A stretch of DNA of 55,030 nucleotides, taken from contig NZ_PITQ01000018.1 in the NCBI RefSeq assembly GCF_002834385.1, forward strand, positions 1 to 55,030, in the 5' to 3' direction. The notes below the pieces were generated by a model. That model made no database searches and had not been told where the DNA came from. It was given only the letters and a program-made list of their open reading frames with translations. The position numbers were made by a program, and so were the translations under genes. Below are positions 7,286-14,837 of the stretch, one piece after another (the first letter of the stretch is position 1; each line of letters opens with the position of its first letter). Source of the DNA: Rahnella sp. AA. GTDB lineage: Bacteria; Pseudomonadota; Gammaproteobacteria; Enterobacterales; Enterobacteriaceae.

Positions 7286-8575
7286 ATGTTACTGGCAGGA
7301 ATTATTTTTTTACTGACACTTATTCTGGTCATTTGGCAACCGAAAGGCCTCAGCATTGGCTGGAGTGCCAGTATTGGTGCAGTACTGTCGCTTGTTTGTG
7401 GCGTAATAAACATTGATGACATTCCGGTCGTCTGGAACATCGTCTGGAATGCGACCGCGACATTTATTGCTGTGATTATCATTAGCCTGCTGCTCGATGA
7501 GTCAGGCTTTTTCGAATGGGCCGCATTGCATGTTTCGCGGTGGGGTAATGGGCGTGGGCGTCTGCTGTTTACCTGGATAGTATTGCTTGGCGCAGTTGTC
7601 GCCGCATTGTTTGCCAATGACGGTGCTGCACTCATTTTGACGCCAATCGTCATTGCCATGTTGCTCGCGCTTGGCTTCAGCAAAAGCTCCACGCTGGCCT
7701 TCGTCATGGCAGCCGGGTTTATTGCCGATACGGCCAGCCTGCCACTTATCGTTTCAAACCTGGTTAACATCGTTTCCGCTGACTTTTTCAGCCTCGGCTT
7801 TACACAATACGCCTCTGTCATGATCCCGGTTGATATTGCCGCTATCGCCACCACGCTGGCTATGCTGCATTTCTTTTTCCGCAGGGATATTCCCGCTACC
7901 TATAACGTTGCATTGCTTAAGACTCCGGCCAGCGCGATTAAAGACCCTGCCACGTTCAGGGCTGGCTGGATTGTACTTGTTGTTCTGCTTGCCGGATTTT
8001 TTATCCTGGAGCCGTTGGGGATCCCGGTCAGTGCGATTGCTGCCGTGGGCGCGGCTATCCTGTTTGCAGTGGCAAAAAAGGGACATACGATCAACACCGG
8101 TAAAGTTTTACGTGGTGCACCGTGGCAAATCGTTATTTTCTCCCTAGGAATGTACCTGGTGGTTTACGGTCTTCGCAACGCCGGACTGACAGAGTATCTC
8201 TCCGGGGTGCTGAATGTGCTGGCAGAAAAGGGATTATGGGCAGCAACCTTTGGCACCGGCTTCCTGACGGCGTTCTTGTCATCCGTTATGAACAACATGC
8301 CCACGGTGCTGATCGGCGCATTATCGATTGATGGAAGTACTGCATCCGGTGTCATCAAAGAAGCGATGATCTACGCCAACGTTATTGGATGTGATTTGGG
8401 ACCCAAAATCACCCCCATCGGGAGTTTGGCAACCTTACTGTGGTTGCACGTACTGTCTCAGAAGAACATGACCATCACATGGGGCTATTACTTCCGCACT
8501 GGCATTATCATGACGCTGCCCGTGCTGCTTGTCACTCTGGCCGCACTGGTGTTGCGACTTTCCATCACTTTGTAA
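7286..8575 (+). CDS. arsB: ArsB, arsenite/antimonite efflux pump
   Basis: The 429-aa, roughly 12-helix inner-membrane protein is very close to the ArsB encoded by plasmid R773 in length and motifs ([80 protein letters not shown]). It extrudes As(III) or Sb(III) by proton antiport; no ArsA ATPase gene is present here. The ATG at 7286 follows GGAG and gives the canonical MLLAG start. It is the middle gene of arsRBC, with arsC starting 12 bases after its stop. Confidence 0.96.
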   Translation: MLLAGIIFLLTLILVIWQPKGLSIGWSASIGAVLSLVCGVINIDDIPVVWNIVWNATATFIAVIIISLLLDESGFFEWAALHVSRWGNGRGRLLFTWIVLLGAVVAALFANDGAALILTPIVIAMLLALGFSKSSTLAFVMAAGFIADTASLPLIVSNLVNIVSADFFSLGFTQYASVMIPVDIAAIATTLAMLHFFFRRDIPATYNVALLKTPASAIKDPATFRAGWIVLVVLLAGFFILEPLGIPVSAIAAVGAAILFAVAKKGHTINTGKVLRGAPWQIVIFSLGMYLVVYGLRNAGLTEYLSGVLNVLAEKGLWAATFGTGFLTAFLSSVMNNMPTVLIGALSIDGSTASGVIKEAMIYANVIGCDLGPKITPIGSLATLLWLHVLSQKNMTITWGYYFRTGIIMTLPVLLVTLAALVLRLSITL

Positions 8576-8587
8576 TGAGATACTGAT

Positions 8588-9013
8588 ATGAGCAATATAA
8601 CTATCTATCACAATCCAGCCTGTGGCACGTCGCGCAACACGCTGGAGATGATCCGTAATAGCGGCACAGAGCCGACAATTATTCATTATCTTGAGACCCC
8701 GCCCTCACATGAGGAACTGGTAAAACTCATTGCCGATATGGGGATAACAGTACGTGCGCTGCTGCGTAAGAACGTAGAGCCATACGAGCAACTGGGCCTT
8801 GAGGTCGATAAGTTTACTGACGACCAGTTGCTCGGCTTTATGCTTCAGCATCCGATATTGATCAACCGTCCTGTTGTGGTGAGTCCACTTGGAACGCGAC
8901 TGTGCCGACCTTCTGAAGTGGTACTGGATATTCTTCCGGAGCCACAGAAAAAAGCATTTACGAAAGAAGATGGTGAAAGAGTCACCGACGAGTCAGGTAA
9001 ACGACTCAGGTGA
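8588..9013 (+). CDS. arsC: ArsC, glutaredoxin-dependent arsenate reductase
   Basis: The 141-aa cytoplasmic enzyme has the catalytic cysteine in NPACGTSRNTLEM (Cys 12) and the downstream NRPVVVSPLGTRLCRP segment carrying the substrate-binding arginines of the R773-type enzyme. It reduces As(V) to As(III) with glutathione and glutaredoxin, supplying the substrate for ArsB. It is the last gene of arsRBC. The stop at 9013 faces the convergent tnpR stop 17 bases away. Confidence 0.96.
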   Translation: MSNITIYHNPACGTSRNTLEMIRNSGTEPTIIHYLETPPSHEELVKLIADMGITVRALLRKNVEPYEQLGLEVDKFTDDQLLGFMLQHPILINRPVVVSPLGTRLCRPSEVVLDILPEPQKKAFTKEDGERVTDESGKRLR

Positions 9014-9029
9014 TCGGTGCCCCCCATTC

Positions 9030-9611
9030 TCAGGTACTGAATGCCGCTTTCACCCTGAGAATGGTTTGCCGGGTGGTGTTAAATTCGCGGGCAACGGCGC
9101 TGACACTGCTTCCCGCATTGAGGCGTTCCATCGCCGCACTTTTTTGATCTTCGCTCAGCGCAGACGGGCGGCCAAAACGTTTTCCTGATGCTTTCGCCCG
9201 CGCAATACCAGAATGCGTTCGCTCAAGAAGTAAATCCCGTTCAAATTCCGCCACCGCTGAAATAACCTGCATGGTCATTCTCCCGGCCGCACTTGTCAGA
9301 TCAACACCTCCGAGTGCAAGGCAGTGAACACGTATATCTGACGCAGCCAGTTGCTCAACGGTTTTTCTTATATCCATGGCATTACGCCCAAGACGGTCCA
9401 GCTTGGTAACAATCAGCACATCGCCATTTTCCATGCGATCAAGCAGCCTGATAAATCCGGGGCGTTCGCTGGCAGCAACCGAACCACTGATATGCTCCTC
9501 AATCAGTCGCTGGGGTCTGATGGCAAAACCCGCCGCTTCAATTTCACGACGCTGGTTCTCTGTGGTCTGTTCCAGCGTGGAGACCCGGCAGTAGGCAAAA
9601 ACTCGTGACAT
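9030..9611 (-). CDS. tnpR: TnpR, Tn3-family serine resolvase
   Basis: The 193-aa protein is a small serine recombinase: nucleophilic serine in YCRVSTLEQ (Ser 11), the [11 protein letters not shown] and [23 protein letters not shown] catalytic and dimer segments, and a C-terminal helix-turn-helix [20 protein letters not shown]. It closely resembles the Tn5393 type. It resolves transposition cointegrates at res, which normally lies upstream of tnpR. Here tnpA, which usually lies across res, is absent. With the 38-bp repeat at 6020 it marks the arsenic genes as cargo of a decayed Tn3-family element. Confidence 0.93.
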   Translation of the reverse strand: MSRVFAYCRVSTLEQTTENQRREIEAAGFAIRPQRLIEEHISGSVAASERPGFIRLLDRMENGDVLIVTKLDRLGRNAMDIRKTVEQLAASDIRVHCLALGGVDLTSAAGRMTMQVISAVAEFERDLLLERTHSGIARAKASGKRFGRPSALSEDQKSAAMERLNAGSSVSAVAREFNTTRQTILRVKAAFST

Positions 9612-9735
9612 TGGAAACTTTCCGTACGTAATGGGTGTACGAATAATAACGCATGTACGATAGTAAATTCACTCACTTTCGTACAGCACTGATGATAGAT
9701 GTACGAAACCGACCGGTTTCGGTCAGTGTAAAGCG
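9612..9735. mobile_element. res-like region upstream of tnpR
   Basis: Within about 110 bases upstream of tnpR the hexamer TGTACG or its inverse CGTACA recurs several times (near 9621, 9632, 9651, 9682 and 9702) in inverted and direct arrangement, plus the ACCGACCGGTTTCGGT palindrome. This fits the multi-subsite res organisation of serine resolvases, but subsites I-III cannot be delimited by eye. Confidence 0.5.
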
Positions 9736-9779
9736 ATAACTCAAATAGGGGTCAGTTTGGATATAGAGAATTATTGTAC

Positions 9780-9808
9780 GGTAAGCCTGTTTTTTGAACA
9801 GGCTTACC
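9780..9808. repeat. 12-bp perfect inverted repeat
   Basis: GGTAAGCCTGTT (9780-9791) is perfectly inverted at 9797-9808 with a 5-base loop. It lies between the res-like region and the hcp stop. No T run follows on either strand, so it is a weak candidate for termination of the hcp operon; it could also be a remnant end of a mobile element. Confidence 0.55.
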
Positions 9809-9850
9809 TATAGGTAGAAGGCTTTATTGGCTCGTTTTTACTCTTCCGGG

Positions 9851-10336
9851 CTATGCAGTCGCCCTCTCATTCCAGGCATCAGTGTACTGAACGTTTCCAT
9901 CCAGGTATTTCCACGTAATTTTCTCATAGCGTAAATCTACGCATTCAAGATGCCCAGTACCAGGGCAGTTACGGGTATCGTGCATCATAGGAGATACTGA
10001 GATCACCTTGACGCCTTCCAGCAATATGTTGAAGTATTCCTGCTCCTGCCCTGCGTCGTTTATCCGATACCATTTGATCTCAGCGCTTTTTAATGTCTGC
10101 CCTGTAGCTACAGCCTTATAGAGATAGGGGGATGAGCTGTCGATTTCTTTGTCGAACTGAAAGGGAGCATGCTGACGTGTTCCGGTTAACTTTCCGGTAT
10201 TTCCGTCTGTGGGAATGCTCAGGTTATGGTGTAGCCCTCTGATCTCAATGCTTCCCTCACGGTCACGAACGTCTGAAGACCCCTTAATATGCGCGCCGCC
10301 GTCGTCTGTGAGCCAAAGATGAACTGGTACTGCCAT
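9851..10336 (-). CDS. hcp: orphan Hcp, type VI secretion tube protein
   Basis: The 161-aa protein fits the Hcp1 family throughout: AVPVHLWLTDDGGAHIKGSSDV at the start, SIEIRGLHHNL, PTDGNTGKLTGTRQHAPF, KEIDSSSPYLYKA and the C-terminal LRYEKITWKYLDGNVQYTDAW. Hcp forms hexameric rings of the T6SS inner tube and can carry small effectors in its lumen. No other T6SS component is encoded in the window, so it must use a chromosomal apparatus. It is the last gene of a three-gene minus-strand cluster with DUF1493 and STM2901-family genes. Confidence 0.9.
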   Translation of the reverse strand: MAVPVHLWLTDDGGAHIKGSSDVRDREGSIEIRGLHHNLSIPTDGNTGKLTGTRQHAPFQFDKEIDSSSPYLYKAVATGQTLKSAEIKWYRINDAGQEQEYFNILLEGVKVISVSPMMHDTRNCPGTGHLECVDLRYEKITWKYLDGNVQYTDAWNERATA

Positions 10337-10355
10337 AGTTAAAACTCCATTTTCG

Positions 10356-10673
10356 TTAATACAGCCATTTGCCGGCTTTCGCCGACGCTATCAGCATCCC
10401 AATGGTAAAATCGGGCACGGGTACAGGAACGGACTTCTTGAAGGGATTCAGTGAAAAGGGAACGTCCGGATAGTAAGTTTTAATCGAGAAATTGCCTTTA
10501 TCGACGTCGAATTCTTCAAAAAATGCATTCATCAGTTCTTCTGCCTCGTCGTCTTCCAGGGCAAGGTCAGTGTCCAAATCAGTCTCAGCGTTCAGGATCG
10601 GGTTTTTAAAAAAATACACACCATGATATCGCCTCACCAGCGCGTGAATACGCTGTTCGAGATTGTCTACCAT
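10356..10673 (-). CDS. DUF1493 family protein
   Basis: The 105-aa soluble acidic protein has the DUF1493 pattern: TDLDTDLALEDDEAEELMNAFFEEFDVD (about 31-58), then NFSIKTYYPD and the C-terminal TIGMLIASAKAGKWLY. The acidic four-helix N-terminal part resembles an acyl-carrier-like fold, without an obvious DSL phosphopantetheine site. Function is unknown; members often sit beside STM2901-type genes. The start overlaps the stop of the upstream STM2901-family gene by 7 bases, implying translational coupling and possibly a cognate partner or immunity role (inference). Confidence 0.8.
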   Translation of the reverse strand: MVDNLEQRIHALVRRYHGVYFFKNPILNAETDLDTDLALEDDEAEELMNAFFEEFDVDKGNFSIKTYYPDVPFSLNPFKKSVPVPVPDFTIGMLIASAKAGKWLY

Positions 10674-11131
10674 AGCCTGTCCTTTTCATTGGCGATCAGG
10701 TTGTAGTCTCTGACAGAGCCATAAATAATTTGCGAGGCGTCATTGGCAATGAGGATCCAACCGATTACAGGGATCGCGCGTCCCGTGAAGGTGCCAATCT
10801 TGGCCACCATTTTGATCCGCATGGTCGTTGGGGGGTAGCCACCAATCACGGATGGTAAACGAAGTCCGAAGGGAAATTTAGCATCTTTGAATACCGCCCT
10901 TGATGCTTTCGATGCGTAGGAGGTGCCTTTCTTAGCACCCTGCGGTTTCGCCCTGGTGGGTAAATTGCTCCTGCCGGAGAAGATGGCCACGATGGCTACA
11001 AAGTCCTCGGCGCCGAGGCCCAGCTGGTTGGCAAAGCGTTCGCAGAAAATCATGAAAAACAGCTCACCGGCACTGAGATTCGATTTGCCGGCATAAAAAT
11101 ATGTTCCGTTTAACTGTTCAACCGTATCCAT
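10667..11131 (-). CDS. STM2901 family protein, possible T6SS cargo
   Basis: The 154-aa product begins MDTVEQLNGTYFYAGKSNLSAGELFFMIFCERFANQLGL and ends with a hydrophobic TGRAIPVIGWILIANDASQIIYG segment, the layout I recall for the STM2901 family of Salmonella. There is one probable membrane-interacting helix near residue 115-135 and no signal peptide. It is the first gene of the cluster with DUF1493 and hcp. Genes in tight clusters with an orphan hcp are often secreted cargo or its partner. That role is inferred, not shown by a catalytic motif. Confidence 0.7.
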   Translation of the reverse strand: MDTVEQLNGTYFYAGKSNLSAGELFFMIFCERFANQLGLGAEDFVAIVAIFSGRSNLPTRAKPQGAKKGTSYASKASRAVFKDAKFPFGLRLPSVIGGYPPTTMRIKMVAKIGTFTGRAIPVIGWILIANDASQIIYGSVRDYNLIANEKDRLW

Positions 11132-11381
11132 ACATATCCCTGTTTATATTAATGCTATTTCATTCGCATATCATACGGGCGGATTAAGATACGAACAAGA
11201 ATTTGACTTAAGTATAAGAGAATGACACGGCATATCGGGGTTTTAGGGAGGTGAGGTTCAATGGGGTGAAAACCTACAATGGCGGCTGACCACATTATTG
11301 TTTCCCCGAGGGAATTTATCCGCAGGGCTAAATCCGTATGACCTTCTTATGTGCGTTAGCACATGAAGGCGACAAATAGTG

Positions 11382-11609
11382 TCACATGTGATGCTTCAGC
11401 TCATGGTCGCCGGTGACGCGGCGCAGCCGCCCCGGCTTGATAGGTTCCACCGATGCCCATCCCCCGCCCTGCGAGACCATCCCCGCGAACCGCAATGACA
11501 CGCCAAAGTACGCGGTCGGAGTGGTCCTGGCGAAGCCAGGGCGTATCTCCGCGTTAGCGCCAAAGGCGCTTACGAGCGTGTTCTCCAACCCCAAAGCGAA
11601 ACTTCTCAA
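11382..11609 (-). CDS. possible RepA4-like small protein downstream of the origin
   Basis: A 75-codon frame from a TTG (11609) reads RSFALGLENTLVSAFGANAEIRPGFARTTPTAYFGVSLRF and ends near 11382. IncFII plasmids have a small repA4 frame in this position and orientation, beyond oriR, and this resembles it from memory. The opposite strand is also open through most of the region, so the frame may reflect base composition. It matters for annotation mainly as a landmark. Confidence 0.35.
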   Translation of the reverse strand: MRSFALGLENTLVSAFGANAEIRPGFARTTPTAYFGVSLRFAGMVSQGGGWASVEPIKPGRLRRVTGDHELKHHM

Positions 11610-11625
11610 AGCGACACCATAGCAG

Positions 11626-11767
11626 TAGTTACAACATTCACTTTTAAAGCCACACAGTTCCGGGCCAGAGGCCCGGGGCGGCGGGGCTTTTCAGGTGGGC
11701 GGAGGGCTTACGTGTTGGCTCGGTGCCGGGGGTTGATGTGAATCGGCTTTATTGAATGTTGTAACTA
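11626..11767. repeat. 15-bp perfect inverted repeat flanking about 110 bp
   Basis: TAGTTACAACATTCA at 11626-11640 is perfectly inverted at 11753-11767. The 112 bases between are GC-rich. It lies beyond the predicted oriR with respect to repA. Inverted repeats in the repA4 region of IncFII plasmids have been linked to stable inheritance and to ending replication, so a similar role is plausible. Confidence 0.6.
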
Positions 11768-11950
11768 ATATTACCGGTGTTTTGCCCCGGCTTGTCCGGG
11801 GTGCTACTTCTTCTTTTGCCCTGGCAAATGATGCGGGTGGTGAGGTGTGGTTGCCCTGAGCTACGCGAAGGGAGCTACTCCAGATGCCGTGCCTCTGGCC
11901 GGCTCAGGAGTACTCTTTCTTTAGAAAGCTTGTTTTGTGCAGAAGTAATG

Positions 11951-12031
11951 TTCGAAGCTAATCATATCTTAGGGAAGGGTTTCGAAGTTAAGTATTCACC
12001 TGCCGGAGGCGGGCTGAGACTTCGAATTTAA
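11951..12031. other. candidate oriR core with three TTCGAA-type repeats
   Basis: TTCGAAGCTAA (11951), TTCGAAGTTAA (11981) and TTCGAATTTAA (12021) are direct repeats 30 and 40 bases apart, i.e. on roughly one helix face. They lie 184-264 bases past the repA stop, where an IncFII oriR is expected after the CIS element. They are candidate RepA binding sites. Confidence 0.5.
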
Positions 12032-12214
12032 CTGATTATTTAGCGTACAGACGTTGCCGGTGCGCGTGGAGAACGTCGCAGCATGAGGGCTGGGGGCAAG
12101 GTTTTAGTGAATTGCGGACGTGACAAAGCCTGCCAGGCATCCGGGTAGCGGAAAAATGCCAGCATCAGGCGCGCGAAAAATCGTGCGAGGAGAGAGATTT
12201 AGGGGGAGTTGGGT

Positions 12215-13273
12215 TTACGACAGCGGAACGCCGGCGCGTTCCAGTAGCAGCTGATAGAACTTCTCGGCATTGGTGGCCAGAAGCGTCGGGAACTCGGCCT
12301 TGAGGGCGTTTTCAAGCGACATTTGCGCGACCATCGTCAGCTGGCCACCGGCGGCATAACGCCGCCAGGCATTCTGATAACGGGTCGCCTCTTTGCCCGG
12401 ACGCAGCTGCCGCACCTTGCGGGTCTGTTCGTCCAGGACGGCGCCGAGATCGGCGGCGGTACGCGCCTTTTCTTCGCGCAACTCCGGGCTGACCACCCAG
12501 CGCTTTATCTGTCTCAGCCGGTTTTTGAGGGAATGGTGGCGATCGATGTTGATCCCCAGACGCGCCATTTTGAGCAGGTGCCGCTGGTATTTCTCCTTCA
12601 TCGACTCCGCCAGTCCGCTGGCTACCGCCCACTGGCGGTACTTGTGCAGCCACTCCCGGATGCTTTCGACCGCAATACCACGGGAGGTAAAGCACCTGTC
12701 GGTGAGGAAAATGCGCATGGGTTTGTTCTGGCCAGAATCGGCGTCGCGGTCCCGGTGCACCACGACGTAGTCCAGCTGTTCCATAACGCGCAGCGCGTGC
12801 AACAGAACGTCGTAAGCCTTGCGGCCGTTCTCATAGACGTGCAAGGCATTCATGCGGCGGGCAATATCTTCCACCGGCAGCATGACTTCAAACAGGTAAT
12901 CACTGTCCGGGCTGTAGTCACAATTGGCCGCCAGGGTAAGTGACAGCGAGGTCAGCGCTTCGCGGCTCTCAGAGCGTGGGGTAATACGCATCGGTTTGGG
13001 GATAAAGGAAGCATCAAACATGCGGGAGTACGGGGTATAGCCGGTACGGCGCAGTTCGATCAGATCAGCATTACGACACCAGTCGTGCTGACGAAAACAG
13101 GCCACCACTTTTGCGGCCATGCCGCGCGGTGTTTTCCCGATGTAACCCGGCTGATTATTGCGATGCGTTTTCGGCTGGCCTTTGCGCAGGCGGTTAGCTT
13201 CACCCCGGCGCGAAGGACGGTAAGCACCGGCTGACGCTGCGACCGGTGAAAACGGTATTATCTGTTCAGACAC
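12215..13273 (-). CDS. repA: RepA, IncFII-type replication initiator
   Basis: The 352-aa basic protein is placed as an IncFII-family initiator mainly by its locus: copB, antisense RNA, leader peptide, repA, then origin. RPSRRGEANRLRKGQPK near the N-terminus and many Arg/Lys-rich helices suit a DNA-binding protein. It is larger than the 285-aa RepA1 of R1/R100, so it belongs to a divergent branch. The likely start is a GTG at 13273 whose first bases overlap the stop of the leader peptide (GTGTCTGA), making translation depend on leader translation. A TTG at 13282 is an alternative. The protein should act in cis at the origin downstream. Confidence 0.85.
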   Translation of the reverse strand: MSEQIIPFSPVAASAGAYRPSRRGEANRLRKGQPKTHRNNQPGYIGKTPRGMAAKVVACFRQHDWCRNADLIELRRTGYTPYSRMFDASFIPKPMRITPRSESREALTSLSLTLAANCDYSPDSDYLFEVMLPVEDIARRMNALHVYENGRKAYDVLLHALRVMEQLDYVVVHRDRDADSGQNKPMRIFLTDRCFTSRGIAVESIREWLHKYRQWAVASGLAESMKEKYQRHLLKMARLGINIDRHHSLKNRLRQIKRWVVSPELREEKARTAADLGAVLDEQTRKVRQLRPGKEATRYQNAWRRYAAGGQLTMVAQMSLENALKAEFPTLLATNAEKFYQLLLERAGVPLS

Positions 13274-13322
13274 AGCTCCCAACGCTTATGTTGGGACGCA
13301 GGAGTTGACCTTTAAAAGGCAT
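13266..13322 (-). CDS. tap: RepA leader peptide (Tap-like), 18 aa
   Basis: ATG at 13322, behind AGGGAG at nine bases, opens an 18-residue frame (MPFKGQLLRPNISVGSCV) that ends at TGA 13266-13268, overlapping the repA GTG. In IncFII and IncI replicons ribosomes translating such a leader open the structure that hides the repA ribosome binding site. Position, overlap and the hairpin at 13277-13296 make this assignment good although the peptide itself is not conserved. Confidence 0.75.
   Translation of the reverse strand: MPFKGQLLRPNISVGSCV
13277..13296 (-). promoter_or_regulatory. hairpin sequestering the repA ribosome binding site
   Basis: In the repA mRNA, TCCCAAC pairs with GTTGGGA (7 bp) across a 6-base loop, and the second arm holds the GGGAG just before the GTG start. 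Translating ribosomes on the leader peptide would melt it. This is the coupling switch expected for IncFII-like repA control. Confidence 0.65.
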
Positions 13323-13333
13323 AAATCTATACT
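13305..13333 (+). promoter_or_regulatory. promoter of the antisense RNA
   Basis: TTGACC (13305-13310) and TATACT (13328-13333) are 17 bases apart, each with 5 of 6 consensus matches. It points right, opposite to repA, and would start RNA at about 13340. Confidence 0.75.
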
Positions 13334-13339
13334 CCCTGC

Positions 13340-13425
13340 ATAGAGCAACAAACTCTATACAGTTTTAGTGAGCCCCGATTATCTTAGTCTCCCGCCAAAG
13401 TGATAAAGATATTCGGGGTTTTTGC
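13340..13425 (+). ncRNA. copA: CopA/RNAI-type antisense RNA controlling repA
   Basis: The predicted RNA of about 85-90 nt has a small stem ATAGAG/CTCTAT (13340-13358), then a long stem CCCCGA.ATCTT...AAGAT.TCGGGG (13373-13418) followed by a TTTTTGCTTTT tail, giving both the kissing loop and the terminator. It is complementary to the repA mRNA leader upstream of the leader peptide start. In IncFII plasmids CopA pairing blocks leader translation and thereby repA, setting copy number and incompatibility. Confidence 0.8.
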
Positions 13426-13558
13426 TTTTCTGGGCCTGCAAAACTACCTCTCAGCACCCATTACCTGCCACCTTACGGCGTGGCCAGCCAAAAAATACCT
13501 AACTGATCAGCAATCTAGCACTACCTGTTATCACATGCAAGAATGTCAACCCATCCAC

Positions 13559-13810
13559 TTACTTAGCCCGTTCAGCTTCACGCTTAATTAAGCGCTGAAG
13601 AACATCAGCCTGGCTAACGCCTTCTTCTTTACACATCTCCATCAGCATGGCTTTTATATCCGGCTCAACAAAGACTTTAATTTCTTTTTGGTTTGCACGC
13701 TTACGGGCAATTGAAGCCAACTGCCGTTCAGTTCCCGATAAGGGTTCTCCTTTCCGGTACGCACGCTTGGTTTTCGATGAGGAAGTGACTGTATCTGTGG
13801 TTTGCGGCAT
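13559..13810 (-). CDS. copB: CopB/RepA2, repressor of the repA promoter
   Basis: The 83-aa basic protein aligns by eye with CopB of R1: N-terminal MPQTTDTVTSS, then KRAYRKGEPLSGTERQLASIARKRANQKEIKVFVEPDIKAMLMEMCKEEGVSQADVLQRLIK. CopB tetramers repress the downstream repA promoter and raise transcription when the copy number falls. The start lies behind GGGGAGG. It is the first gene of the replicon, with repA 286 bases downstream on the same strand. Confidence 0.9.
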   Translation of the reverse strand: MPQTTDTVTSSSKTKRAYRKGEPLSGTERQLASIARKRANQKEIKVFVEPDIKAMLMEMCKEEGVSQADVLQRLIKREAERAK

Positions 13811-13960
13811 TTCGGCCTCCCCAAGGATCTGAATATGATCATTTAAGGAAGCCTACTATAGTTTCAATAAATCAGCAGCATAAAATGCATTTCGACTCCC
13901 GTTGGCGCGGGATGAGGCGGAAATGCAGTGAAAATGTGAATCACGCCACTCTGAAAATCA

Positions 13961-13986
13961 CCTACTGACGGTTCATCGTCAGTAGG
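13961..13986 (-). terminator. hairpin at the 3' end of the PLD nuclease gene
   Basis: CCTACTGACG (13961-13970) and CGTCAGTAGG (13977-13986) form a perfect 10-bp stem with a 6-base loop. The stop codon of the nuclease gene lies inside the first arm, and TGATTTTC follows on the minus strand. It is a likely terminator of the traI-distal genes. Confidence 0.6.
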
Positions 13987-14521
13987 ATGAAACCCAGTCT
14001 TCCCCCACCGCCCAGCGAGACTGCCAGTGAGCCAGGTAGGTTTGTGCCAGCTCAGGCACATCGTGCAGTACCAGAGCATTTTCCGAATTCGACCGCGCAG
14101 CAGACAACGTATAGTTATACGACCCTGTCTCAACTGTTTGATTATCTACAATAATCACCTTGTCATGCATGATTTTAAACTGGCTGACGGTACGCACAGG
14201 GATCCCCGCATTGACGAGTAAATTTATCGCGGCCACACTGGCTTTCCCGCGATTACCGTCCTCATCCAGTACCACCTGGACGTCGACGCCCCGTTTCTTT
14301 GCCCCGACCAGCGCACCGGCAATATCGGGCGAGGTAAACGCGTAGCCCATCAGACGGATGCTTTGCTGCGCCTCATCCAGCGTCTGCATAACCAGTTGGT
14401 GTGCGCTGCCTTCAGGTGAGAATCCCACCTGCAGCGACGGGGTGGCCATCGCGGCAGGCACGGACGCCACCAGTACGGTGGCCAGTAAAGCCGCCCTTAT
14501 CATCCTGTAATTTCTCATCAC
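13979..14521 (-). CDS. nuc: Nuc-like periplasmic phospholipase D-family endonuclease
   Basis: The 180-aa protein has a basic N-terminus and hydrophobic signal segment ending AMA near residue 26. One HKD motif follows: H119-x-K121, D126, then GSYN at 133-136. This is the Nuc/EndA type known from IncN plasmid pKM101, a small PLD-fold nuclease that works as a homodimer, non-specific and periplasmic. Its role in plasmid biology is unclear; processing incoming or leftover DNA is one idea. It is the last gene of a minus-strand run after traI, overlapping the previous stop by four bases. Confidence 0.88.
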   Translation of the reverse strand: MMRNYRMIRAALLATVLVASVPAAMATPSLQVGFSPEGSAHQLVMQTLDEAQQSIRLMGYAFTSPDIAGALVGAKKRGVDVQVVLDEDGNRGKASVAAINLLVNAGIPVRTVSQFKIMHDKVIIVDNQTVETGSYNYTLSAARSNSENALVLHDVPELAQTYLAHWQSRWAVGEDWVSSY

Positions 14522-14784
14522 TTTTCCTCTTCATAAGGCAACGGAAAGGTGCCTGCTGACACGCTGGCGGTCAGCAAACAGAAGGAACCTTCACCGCAGG
14601 ACGCGTCCCAGGTCAGGTTTTCCGGTGTGGTATGGGCCAGCCGTGCGATGGCTACCTTCAGCGGATCATGGTCAAGCCCCGGACGGGTTTTGAAACACAC
14701 CCGCTGATGCTCGGTGCCAGAATCCGTGAACATGAAGCCATGCAGGCCAAAAAACGAAATCATCAGTACATTTTCACCGTGCAT
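14518..14784 (-). CDS. hypothetical protein, 88 aa, between dsbA-like and nuc genes
   Basis: ATG at 14784 lies behind a strong AGGAGG, so I use it rather than an earlier in-frame start. The product reads MHGENVLMISFFGLHGFMFTDSG and later contains WDASCGEGSFCLLTAS; it has two close cysteines and no clear signal peptide. I recognise no family. Its stop overlaps the nuc start (ATGA-type overlap), so the two are co-translated, and it follows the DsbA-like gene by 53 bases that hold a CCCGCAGCGGG/CCCGCTGCGGG inverted repeat (14802-14831). Confidence 0.6.
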   Translation of the reverse strand: MHGENVLMISFFGLHGFMFTDSGTEHQRVCFKTRPGLDHDPLKVAIARLAHTTPENLTWDASCGEGSFCLLTASVSAGTFPLPYEEEK

Positions 14785-14837
14785 TGTGTGTCCTCCTGTC
14801 CCGCAGCGGGCCGGTCTCTGCCCGCTGCGGGACGTCA

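Larger units (their letters stand above)
11132..12214. other. replication origin side of the replicon; no firm gene
   Basis: About 1.1 kb between the STM2901-type gene and the repA stop. In IncFII plasmids this side of repA holds CIS, oriR and the repA4 region in that order. Here it holds three TTCGAA-type repeats (11951-12031), a 15-bp inverted repeat (11626 and 11753), a RepA4-like frame, and a one-mismatch DnaA box TTATCCGCA at 11316. A rightward 84-codon frame at 11777-12031 has no ribosome binding site and crosses the repeats, so I do not call it. Confidence 0.6.

Noticed and set aside
9728..9732. GTAAA at 9728 equal to GTAAA just outside the 38-bp terminal repeat (6015-6019), possible target duplication
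   Set aside because: No terminal repeat adjoins the right copy, and a 5-mer match is expected by chance.
11777..12031. 84-codon rightward open frame between the RepA4-like frame and repA
   Set aside because: No ribosome binding site, no family resemblance, and it runs through the repeats of the likely origin.
12618..12630. GGGCGGTAGCCA on the minus strand inside repA, ops-like
   Set aside because: The repA transcript is short and not a known RfaH target; the bases after the core do not fit. Treated as chance.
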